Source: Wolfiporia cocos (lineage: Eukaryota > Basidiomycota > Agaricomycetes > Polyporales > Phaeolaceae). From it: a stretch of 64,000 nucleotides of DNA. The position numbers were made by a program, and so were the translations under genes. The stretch covers positions 3,596,001 to 3,660,000 of the forward strand of contig JACCLO010000005.1 of assembly GCA_029448655.1 (NCBI GenBank). Reading direction: 5' to 3'. The notes beneath the pieces are model-generated. The model was not told where the DNA came from, did no database searches, and saw nothing but the letters and a program-made list of their open reading frames with translations. This document shows positions 57,201-64,000 of this stretch, in pieces (within the stretch, counting starts at the first letter, position 1; each line of letters starts with the position of its first letter).

Positions 57201-60200
57201 AAAAGTACTTAGCACGTTTAAGCTTGTTGAGCAGCTCCGTGATGAGCGGGAGCGGGTACTTGTTCTTCTTGGTCATCTGGTTCAACTTTCGATAGTCCTG
57301 GATAGGGCGTAGTTTCCCATCCTTCTTTTTGACAAAGAAGAAGGGTGCCCCCCATGGTGACTTCGATGGGCGGATGCGGCCCGTGCGCAATTGTTCTTCC
57401 AGGAAATCGTCCAATGCTTCTTGTTCTCTAGGTGAAAGGGCGTAGATCTTGCCCGCGTATGGTTCCGAATTGGGGAGGAGCTCGATGGCGTGATCCCACG
57501 GTCGTCGTTCCGGGAGTGTGTCGAATTCCTTTTCCTCAAACACGTCTTTGAATTCGTGCAAGTACTCGGGTACGACCTCCTCGAACGTTTTGGCTTCCGT
57601 GGTTTTGCCAGTCGCGATGGCGATTTCGGTGGCCTTCGTGGCGCGGACTCGTTCGGCGATGTCCGCTCTGCATTCGTCCCTATTTCGGATCCATGCGTCA
57701 GCGAAAATGTAGTAAATGTGATCACCGTCCTCGATCTGCTCGTGTTCGCAGTCGCAAGAGAACGTGATCCGTCGCTTCTTCCAGTCGATGGAAGGGTTGT
57801 GGTCTTCGAGCCAGTCGAAGCCTAGAAAGATGTCCGCGGAGCTAAGTTCCGTAACGTGGAACTTGCGGGTTTCCAAGTGCGTGTCGATCTGCATTTGGAG
57901 TTCGACGTAATGCGTCATGAGCCCCATGCTGTTGGTCGATCCGTCCGCGTTGAACAGCTTGATAGGGCGGTCCAATGGGATCTGCTCGAGTCGGTGTTCC
58001 TCCACGTAGGACTTACTGATCACCGATCCAGTGGAACCGGAATCGATGAGAGCCTTTGTGAAGAGGGCACGTCCGTCGGGGCGGTGGAGAGTGATCGGTA
58101 CTTCGATCTGCTTTCCCCGTTTTCCCGTCTGGATGACCACTACACTTCCCCTGAGTTTTTCACCAGTTGAACCGAAACCCTGTGTTCCTCGCGTGGTTTC
58201 GCGGATTGTTTTGACAATCTTGGTGTTGGGTGTCATATTACATTCGAGTATGAACTGGGCGATTCTGTCCCCATACTCGACCTGATAATCTGCTCCAGTC
58301 TGATTATTCAGTATGACTTTCACTCGGCCGGTGTAGTCTTCATCTACTACACCGCCCTCCACGTCGACTCCCTTAAGGGCGAGTCCAGATCGTGGGGCGA
58401 TACGTCCGTATACACCGGCTGGCATCCTGATTTTGATGCCAGTATCTACGGTGATACGTTTCCCATTAGGAACGACGACCTCCTCCGCAGAGTAGAGGTC
58501 GTACCCGGCGGCACCTTCGCTTTTGCGCTCAGGTGGGATTGCCCGCGGGTGGTCTAGGTATATGTCGAGCGTGACCGTCCTTTTCTTGACGCGTCTACGC
58601 CGCACTTTCTTTTCTGATTTCTTAGTGGCACCTGATGCGTCTGCCATTTCCACATCAGGTGTCACTACCGGGTCCACATCCATCGGAACATATGTTACAT
58701 TAGCATTGGAGGAATTAAGCACGGTATTTGCCTCCCGCCACGCTCCAGTGGGAGGCGCCTCCAAGGCTGTTACAAACGAGTCGTCGGAGCATGTTGAAGC
58801 TCCGTCGTCGTTATCTATGTCCGATTCTACAGATGCGAGAGGTACAGATACTGGTTCTAATATCGGGGCCCCGGTCTCTAGCCCATATAGTCCATTCACC
58901 GGTTCGTCGTTCTCCGTGGCAGCCGAGTCACTTTTTTTGGAGTTTACTGGTTCTTCTACTTCCAATACTGAAAAGCGATTCGAGGGGGAGGGACTTACCT
59001 GAGTGGGTGCGAACCCGGCTTCCTTTGCGGCGTCAGGGTTCTCCTTGGCCCAGGCGGCCACCATTCGGACAAAGTCCTCCTGGGGGATCTCGCTAAGGAC
59101 CGTAGGAGCGTCATTCCCTGCGATAGCCTGCCGGGTTCGCTGTGTTCCGGATCCACTGGCGGCGGGGGTGGTGTTGGTCTTGGGCCGCCAGTTCGGCTGG
59201 TGCCAGGATGTCTTGGTGCATCCTTTACCGGGTGTCTCGGCCTGCGTCTTGCTGCAAGAGTGGCACTTCCTCTTGAGCAAATTTGCCCTTTCTTCCGCAG
59301 TTGGTTCCGCTCGGGGAGCGCGCTCGGGCTTAGCACGCTCCTTGCCCTTGTCCGTGGTGCTCCTGCCGCTCCGAAGTTTTTCCTCGTCCCGGAGTCGACG
59401 CATCGCATTGTCGGTCCGGAGGATGGCCTGTTTCCATGACTCATAATCCTCCGGGATCTGGACATTGTACCCGCGCTGCGATTTGTCGTTGACGGTGGCG
59501 GCGACGAACGCCTGGTGAACCGAGGAATAAATGTCCTTGGGGATGGCCCTGGTGACCCAGCTATGGACCACCTGGTTCTCCCGGTCGTACTTGGCTTCTC
59601 CCAGGAGTCGTTCCAGCTCCTGGAAGTATTCCTCGCCTTTACCGAGCGTCATGGTGAGGCGCTCTGCCGCTACCGCTGCCTTTTTCTCCAGGTCCGGGTC
59701 ATCGAACTTTTGGTGCAGCTCCCAGACGAACCGTTGCCAGCTGATTCTCCATTGTCCTCCCAGGTAATGTTCCCTGGTGAACGCCGTTACCCATGCGTCG
59801 ACCTTTGGACCGCGGATCAGCGAGATTGCCGCGCCCACCTTTTTGGAATCGGTGAAAAGGATGGGGGCGTTGTCGTCGATGTACAACTGGAGCCGCATGT
59901 ACCAGTCCGTGAACCCGGTGCCGGTGAACGCCTCCGGTTCCCTGACCTTGGACTTGTACCGGGGGTCGGGCTGTGGTTCGGGCAGTATTGAGTATGCATC
60001 CCACTGCGACGATGCCGGTTTCATTGGTCTCCACATAGACGCGCGAGTTCCCTGGAGAGGCGCGGCTCCCCAGGTGTTCACGCGCGCGTTCTGTGTCGGC
60101 ACGGGGTTACCGAATATATCGTGCGTCAGTGGGGGACGGACTGCCTGGGCGAAGGTGTCGGGGCGGACGGGTGCTGGGGCCGTAAGCATCGGGGGTGTGT

Positions 60201-60948
60201 AGCCGGGTAGGAATGGGTTCGTCTGCCGGGAGTTTCCACGAGTCGGGGGAGTGGGGAGAGGCCGGGATCCGCGCGGTGTCCGCTGGGGAGAGTGCATGTG
60301 CACCGATCTGACCCAGTTTTCTACCGGACGGAACCTACTCTCTGCGATCGAGACGGGGGTCCTGACGGGGGGAGGTGCCTGGCTGTGAAGTGACGCTGCG
60401 TCTCCGGCTTGGAGGGCGTCCGCTTGTAACCGTTGAGCCTCCCGTAGGAACCGGGCTCCCATTTCCCGTGACCATGTCCCTACCGCTACCATTGCCTGCG
60501 CGACCTGTTGGCATCGCGCGCCGAAGTCTGCCGTTGTGGGGTTGGGCGGGAATGCCCATTGCATGGCGAGCGGCGAGTCGATGTGTCCCAGCTGGTTATC
60601 TGCGCGCACCGTGTTGGACTGCTCCCTGGCCAACTGGAAGGCTAGGTCCATTTTTTCAATACCGGGACCTTGGTCTTCTACTGACCCTCCAAGGGGGAGT
60701 GAGCGAGCGGGCTGGTGTTCACCTATTGTTTCGGTGTGGACCGGGGCGGCCTCTACCGGTGGTCGTGGGGCGTGCATGCTGTCGGCCACCGAAAGGAGGG
60801 AGAATTCCTCCGGTAGACCGTGCACTTGGTAGTTTACCCACTGGCCTGGTAGGAACGGGTTCGTGCCAGCGGAACCGGGGAGCGGAATATCGGCCGGGGT
60901 TTCAGGCCGCGGGTTGCGGATGTAGTTGATGTCGTGGGGGGCGGCCAT
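54229..60948 (-). CDS. Gag-dUTPase-Pol polyprotein of Ty3/Gypsy element (2239 aa)
   Basis: A single open frame from ATG 60948. Approximate residues: gag capsid-like part 330-490 (PEAFTGTGFTDWYMRLQLY), a Cys/His segment near 560 (CHSCSKTQ) that is not a standard CCHC knuckle, and dUTPase 795-930. The dUTPase keeps all five motifs: EGAAGYDLYS, PRSGLALKG, GVVDEDYTGRVKV, DRIAQFILE and RGTQGFGSTG. Aspartic protease is at about 966 (LIDSGSTGSV). Reverse transcriptase is at 1190-1330 (SPWGAPFFFVKKKDGK, YLDD at about 1315). RNase H starts at about 1460 (EADSSDFATGACL). Integrase has an HHCC zinc site at 1680-1715 and a D,D-35-E core (SVDMITGLP, SDRGPQFVS, DGQTERMNQ). A chromo-like segment is at about 2020-2055 and an unusual His/Cys-containing tail at 2065-2239. 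The dUTPase would keep uracil out of the cDNA. No frameshift or internal stop is seen. Confidence 0.95.
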   Translation of the reverse strand: MAAPHDINYIRNPRPETPADIPLPGSAGTNPFLPGQWVNYQVHGLPEEFSLLSVADSMHAPRPPVEAAPVHTETIGEHQPARSLPLGGSVEDQGPGIEKMDLAFQLAREQSNTVRADNQLGHIDSPLAMQWAFPPNPTTADFGARCQQVAQAMVAVGTWSREMGARFLREAQRLQADALQAGDAASLHSQAPPPVRTPVSIAESRFRPVENWVRSVHMHSPQRTPRGSRPLPTPPTRGNSRQTNPFLPGYTPPMLTAPAPVRPDTFAQAVRPPLTHDIFGNPVPTQNARVNTWGAAPLQGTRASMWRPMKPASSQWDAYSILPEPQPDPRYKSKVREPEAFTGTGFTDWYMRLQLYIDDNAPILFTDSKKVGAAISLIRGPKVDAWVTAFTREHYLGGQWRISWQRFVWELHQKFDDPDLEKKAAVAAERLTMTLGKGEEYFQELERLLGEAKYDRENQVVHSWVTRAIPKDIYSSVHQAFVAATVNDKSQRGYNVQIPEDYESWKQAILRTDNAMRRLRDEEKLRSGRSTTDKGKERAKPERAPRAEPTAEERANLLKRKCHSCSKTQAETPGKGCTKTSWHQPNWRPKTNTTPAASGSGTQRTRQAIAGNDAPTVLSEIPQEDFVRMVAAWAKENPDAAKEAGFAPTQVSPSPSNRFSVLEVEEPVNSKKSDSAATENDEPVNGLYGLETGAPILEPVSVPLASVESDIDNDDGASTCSDDSFVTALEAPPTGAWREANTVLNSSNANVTYVPMDVDPVVTPDVEMADASGATKKSEKKVRRRRVKKRTVTLDIYLDHPRAIPPERKSEGAAGYDLYSAEEVVVPNGKRITVDTGIKIRMPAGVYGRIAPRSGLALKGVDVEGGVVDEDYTGRVKVILNNQTGADYQVEYGDRIAQFILECNMTPNTKIVKTIRETTRGTQGFGSTGEKLRGSVVVIQTGKRGKQIEVPITLHRPDGRALFTKALIDSGSTGSVISKSYVEEHRLEQIPLDRPIKLFNADGSTNSMGLMTHYVELQMQIDTHLETRKFHVTELSSADIFLGFDWLEDHNPSIDWKKRRITFSCDCEHEQIEDGDHIYYIFADAWIRNRDECRADIAERVRATKATEIAIATGKTTEAKTFEEVVPEYLHEFKDVFEEKEFDTLPERRPWDHAIELLPNSEPYAGKIYALSPREQEALDDFLEEQLRTGRIRPSKSPWGAPFFFVKKKDGKLRPIQDYRKLNQMTKKNKYPLPLITELLNKLKRAKYFSKLDIRWGYTNVRIKEGDEEKAAFITNRGLYEPLVMFFGMCNAPGTFQTLMNDIFRDLVLTGKVIVYLDDILIFTENQKEHREILRKVLLVLRQNKLTCKPEKCEFEKSEVEYLGHIISHGEIRMDPAKVAAVAEWPAPRNKKEVQSFIGFANFYRRFIPKFSTVARPLINLTKDGEWQWGVTEQECFDKLKNIFVTAPVLGIPNDDDPFRIEADSSDFATGACLMQNQDGIWKPIAYHSKTLLPAERNYEIYDRELLAIMRALDEWRHFVMGAKHPVEVLTDHKNLEYFKTPQKINPRQARWMTELAEYDLQLVHIPGKTNGRADGLSRRGDHDDNKDHLEGQIVLKEHLFAKDSAERLRSSFYTLPHGITHEEVKERVKAEAALYDKEVVEGSVETAEDGLRYRRGKLIIPRDEELIGKIISSFHDTVSAGHPGTENTYTAIHRSYWWPKMRNDIRQYVKACIKCQRAKPDRSKRAAPLNPNPTPTHNWENISVDMITGLPVSKGRDAIIVVVDMKSKDYIAVPTTTRLTAEGWANIFIDKVYAQHGLPKKVFSDRGPQFVSDFIKDVYRRLGIEGNPSTAFHPQTDGQTERMNQELEVYLRLFINDTHTNWPDLLPLAAFAYKCHVHSSTGYSPFYLTHGYHPFTGVEAPELEEGVGTAKDWVEHMHEISQTASKNLEKAKLRMKEYYDRKRTNPHEYNEGDMVWVDGRNINMGNPTKKLDSKRYGPYKVTKKVGHGAYELDLPADMRGIYPIFNEALLLPYHAPAFPNQNHNERTESNDARRPLRILASREDRGRVELEVEWSDGTTTWERKRGLTPWQDLVTKYFEERPTAPGHQWKNRHTEWDPEWENFEKKAIAMGLRQNPNEFIIHDDVDIELLKDAKIPFYIYPKQLVARNFWFCNPKSRVVQYGIQVGQCIESTIPNNPGWIYPVQYTIQMANPHICQKHEHDHPCHVDQNFCKVIAGRGDTQLEEGVLSQADFFRLASD
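54270..54279 (-). promoter_or_regulatory. Polypurine tract of the retrotransposon
   Basis: On the minus strand GAAGAGGGGG, three bases before the 3' LTR. This is the expected primer site for plus-strand DNA synthesis, and it lies within the end of the coding frame. Confidence 0.6.
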
Positions 60949-61716
60949 TGTATGTAGGATGAAAGTGTATAGGTATGAAAAGTGTAGTCGCGATCAAGAC
61001 CGCTACCTGCCCACTGTGGCGCCTCCGAAGAGCTATCGGGGTGGTAACTAGAAAGTCTCAATCCACTACAAACTGCGTCCACCTCTTTTCGGAGATGTGC
61101 CAAGAAACGCTAAGGGGTTTTCTTCCCAAAGCCGGCGAGAAAACGCAGCCTCCGAAACCTCGTCCAGCCCTGAAGCTAATTCAGGATACCGGGGGCACGG
61201 GAACTATCCGCCTATGTGGTGGGGCGTGTAAAAGTTCTACCGTATGGCGGCAAGTGCCGGTACAGTATTAGGCGATTTCCTGCCTCTTCAGCCGCGGGTT
61301 ACGCGCTGGGTTGTATAGTAACGGGGGCGCGGTAATGCGCGTATCGTCGGGGCAGTAAGGCCCGTAAATAGACGACCAGTGCCTCTGTACACTGCCACAG
61401 GGCCCCTTAACGCCTTTGACTATTACGCGTCGGGTGCACAGTTACTGTGGTGGGGTTGTAACCCAAGACCTTTACAACCGCGTTGCACGGTGTTGGTCCA
61501 GTAGCTTAGAAGCAGTGGCAGGAGAGGTCCCCTGCACGCTGTTCGCGAGATTCCCCCAGAACTCTAATCCCTTAACCCTGGGATGTGGCGGGTATGGAAA
61601 CCAATCACGTGCTCGGAGAACCGAAGTTCAACAAGAGCGAAAGAAAGGTGCACTTTGCCCCTAGTGCGCCGGGGTTGTGTAGGGTAAACCGCTACACGGG
61701 GTGGAGACTCGTCTTA
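60949..61716 (-). other. Untranslated leader of the retrotransposon
   Basis: 768 bp between the 5' LTR and the polyprotein ATG. No canonical TGG-initiated tRNA primer-binding site is adjacent to the LTR; the sequence right after it reads TAAGACGAGTC on the element strand. The primer is therefore unknown (an internal tRNA part or self-priming is possible). Confidence 0.6.
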
Positions 61717-62089
61717 TGACACAAGCAACACTTCAAGCAACTACTCAGGGGATTGTTACTCGCGTTTCAGCGCAATCCTAGTCTGAGGCTACTCAAGGCG
61801 TATAAGGCCAAGACGAGTCTGGGGTGCTACCCTGCTCGTCGGCCAGTATATATGCTATTCTACTGTTTGTACACTGTTTGGCTACTGTACAGTTATTACG
61901 TAAGCTGAGAGTCCGATATTATGGTAAACCCTATAATGGGTGTAAGTACACGGCACAGAGTGTCCGGGGGGCTGGTAACACGTGATAGGGTGTTCGGGGT
62001 CTTGCACGTGACTGCTTAGGCGCGCGCTTAGATAAGATAAGGGTTCAGGCTCTAGTCACTAGCTAGGCGAAAGAAATCGGCTTGTGACA
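61717..62089 (-). repeat. 5' LTR of the Ty3/Gypsy element
   Basis: 373 bp, no difference seen from 53894-54266. It would contain the element's promoter, pointing to the left. Confidence 0.93.
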
Positions 62090-62094
62090 ATTTT
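62090..62094 (+). repeat. Target-site duplication of the Ty3/Gypsy element, right
   Basis: ATTTT, identical to 53889-53893. Confidence 0.8.
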
Positions 62095-64000
62095 CAAGAG
62101 CGTCGCAAGCTCATTGATGAAGACAGAGCGCAGCGAGTGGATACGTTGAGGACACAATCACTCAGTTCAGTGGAGCAGCATGCAGAGGAGATTGTGCGTA
62201 AAATCCGCACTGCCGAGGCTGCATCTGTGTGGAATGCAGATGGCACCGACACATTCGACTACAAGCCGGACAACACATCACCCAATCTGTTCCCTGGAAT
62301 GGCGTTCCTCACAGGTATCGAATCTCGCATCAATTCCCCAAAATGAGGTTGCTGAAAAGATATCCTCGACGAAAGCTCGAGACATATCTGTCCATACTAA
62401 GCTTTTTAGAATATTGAGCAAAGTCAATCATTCACATCTTCTGTGTCATAGCACTCACCCAATCATCCAACAGATGCCAAAAGGTGGGCTACTGCATGCA
62501 CATCTGGGCGCGACGGTCGACGCGCGTAAATTGCTCGAGATTGCCCTGACGCAACCGACGGTACACATCGCTACATCCGCCACCTTAACGCCGCAGGGCC
62601 TGCAGAACGCACTTCCCGAATTTCAAGCACTGCCCCCCACATATTTATCCTCACTCACATCCATAGCAGACAAGACGTACGTGAAGGGCGAGTACGTACC
62701 GCTTCAGAAGGCTAGGGAGACATTTCCCTCGGAACTTGGCGGTATCGAGTGGTTCGACAATTGGATTGTCAATTCGTTACAGATCAATCCTGCCGAAGCG
62801 TATGGCAGCCATAATACTACCACCAAGGTAAAGGAATATGACTCACGACCCACTCAACTAGTATAAATGATATAGTCATAGGTTTGGTCCAAATTCACGA
62901 GTATCTCTGCGGTTTCAGAGGTGATATTTCTTTTCATATTAAAGGCGCGTGACTCAATGTTGGGTAGGTTTTGCTCGGGTTCATGCCTATCTGGAGAGAG
63001 TATGTTCGTGAATTCTTCAGATCGTCAATCGCGGATGGGATATCATATGTCGAGCCTCGAGTTTTCTTTTGGCATAAGTACGTAGCGGACAATGCGTTTT
63101 GACAAGAGAAACTGACCCAATCCGGCACAGATTCATGACCGGCGCAGATGGGCTTGCGAATGTTCCCCATCGGGAATGGTTGATTGTCTATGAAGAAGTA
63201 ATGAACGATATCGTCGAAGAGTTAAAGGGACAAAACGCACTTGTCGGGTCGAAGGTCGCGAGATTACTTCTGCGCTTCTACAGAAACTTATAACTCGCGA
63301 CCGCAGATCATTTATACCACCATGCGATTCGACACTATGAAGGAGTTAGAATGGCATTTTGAGAACTGCATTGCTCTCAAGCAAGAGTTCCCTCATTTGA
63401 TTGCGGGTGACTTCGTCTTCTACCTTATCACATGATAGTGCTAACTCGGCGCCCGGTAGGTTTTGACCTCGTCGGACACGAAGATACACTGAAGCCACTG
63501 CTGGAACATGTCCAGCCTCTTCTGAAATTCCAAGAAAGGCAGGCCGAGCTTGGTCTTGAGATTCCTCTCCTCTTGCATGCCGGGGAAACGCTCGGGGACG
63601 GTACCGATGCAGACATAAATCTGTATGACGCCATCTTGCTTGGAACTAAGCGGATTGGACATGGGTGAGCGTTGATTTGCCTGGTTCATACGTCCATGAA
63701 GAGATACGATCCGCGCTATAGCTACTCCCTAGTCAAACATCCGAAGCTCATGGAGATATGCAAGACGAAACAAATAGCGCTGGAAGTGTGTCCAATTTCG
63801 TGCGTATAAGTCCTGTTGCTGTGCTGTCAAGCTGATAGGTGAGATTAGAAATGAAGTTCTGGTATGTCCTAATCGTTCATAAGTTTGTCATCTGCACTCA
63901 CCATCACGCTACAGCGTTTGACAACGGCCATGCCGATGCACCCACTGCCAATCATGTTGAACCACGGCATCCCACTTGTACTGAGCTCAGACGACCCAGC
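62095..64000 (+). CDS. ADGF/CECR1-type adenosine deaminase, 5' end disrupted by retrotransposon, 3' end beyond window
   Basis: Exons continue the frame begun at 53879: QERRKLIDEDRAQRVDTL, LFPGMAFLT (to 62314), then HTKLFRILSK, and from 62474 MPKGGLLHAHLGATVDA (the HxH zinc site). Next come LPEFQALPP, WFDNWIVNSLQINPAEAYG, REYVREFFRSSIADGISYV, FMTGADGLANVPHREW, IYTTMRFDTMKELEWHF and ALKQEFPHLIAG. The catalytic part follows with FDLVGHEDTLKPLLEHV, LLLHAGETLGDGTD (catalytic Glu and His), LLGTKRIGHG, CPIS and LSSDDP (zinc-binding Asp) at the window edge. The family converts adenosine to inosine. Members in animals are secreted growth factors; fungal ones are usually cytosolic and none of the visible sequence is a signal peptide. 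Without the first five codons and promoter, this copy should not be expressed normally. No in-frame ATG lies close to the new 5' edge. Confidence 0.9.

Larger units (their letters stand above)
53894..62089 (-). mobile_element. Intact Ty3/Gypsy LTR retrotransposon with dUTPase domain (8196 bp)
   Basis: Two 373-bp LTRs in direct orientation enclose one long ORF on the minus strand, so the right LTR is the 5' LTR. The LTRs start TGACACAAG and end CTTGTGACA on the + strand, a nearly perfect terminal inverted repeat. They look identical base for base by eye. A 5-bp target duplication (ATTTT) flanks the element. The domain order gag - dUTPase - protease - reverse transcriptase - RNase H - integrase is that of Ty3/Gypsy. 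The untranslated leader is 768 bp. All parts needed for transposition appear present, so the copy may be active. Confidence 0.95.

Noticed and set aside
58523..59096. Plus-strand frames inside the retrotransposon
   Set aside because: Antisense to the intact polyprotein.
1..64000. tRNA or rRNA genes
   Set aside because: No cloverleaf with A and B box or rRNA-like sequence was recognised while reading both strands; a covariance-model search would be decisive.

Overview
This window is nuclear DNA of a filamentous basidiomycete, most likely an Agaricomycete. The genes carry many short introns (about 45-100 bp, GTRNGT...YAG). Several products belong to families typical of mushrooms and their relatives: a DUF6533 membrane protein, F-box proteins with a degenerate leucine-rich body, a fungal type of SAM-dependent methyltransferase, and a dUTPase-containing Ty3/Gypsy retrotransposon. 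I cannot name the species. Exon boundaries were worked out by hand from splice sites and frame continuity. Open frames that start at GTG or TTG were not accepted as eukaryotic starts.

Layout. 0-10 kb: a doubtful small gene, a DUF6533 membrane protein (+), an EgtB/FGE-type sulfoxide-synthase-like protein (-) and a short-chain dehydrogenase (-). 11.7-18.6 kb: two tandem copies of an unnamed coiled-coil gene family (+,+), followed by an F-box gene (-). 20-31.6 kb: a conserved block with a beta-propeller/inositol-polyphosphate 5-phosphatase (-), a PPR-like mitochondrial protein (+), a SAMHD1-like HD-domain dNTPase (-) and a conserved unknown protein (-). 32-33.5 kb: a LINE-type insertion carrying only a gag-like ORF1, flanked by a perfect 13-bp target-site duplication. 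33.7-38.1 kb: a multi-pass membrane protein (-) and a TCF25/Rqc1 homologue (+). 38.5-39.8 kb: a second F-box gene, paralogous to the first. 41.9-42.3 kb: a small secreted, GPI-anchor-like protein (-). 43-51 kb: three more copies of the coiled-coil family (-,+,-). 52.3-64 kb: a methyltransferase (-) and an ADGF-type adenosine deaminase (+) sharing one promoter region. An intact 8.2-kb Ty3/Gypsy element sits inside the deaminase's fifth codon.

The most unusual content is the five-member family. Its members combine a conserved N-terminal helix, a run of small phase-0 coiled-coil exons, a Ser/acidic linker and a C-terminal globular domain (W-x2-CPN-x-GF ... YYxGTY ... F-x2-LP ... RRxGFN). All five keep a 5-nucleotide microexon at the same position, just upstream of the C-terminal domain. 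Two F-box paralogues lie beside the two clusters of this family, so the clusters may have arisen by segmental duplication around the conserved central block.

The Ty3/Gypsy element appears very young: its two 373-bp LTRs look identical, its 2239-codon gag-dUTPase-pol frame is open, and its 5-bp target duplication is perfect. It has split the adenosine deaminase gene between codons 5 and 6, so this allele is probably a recent loss of function.
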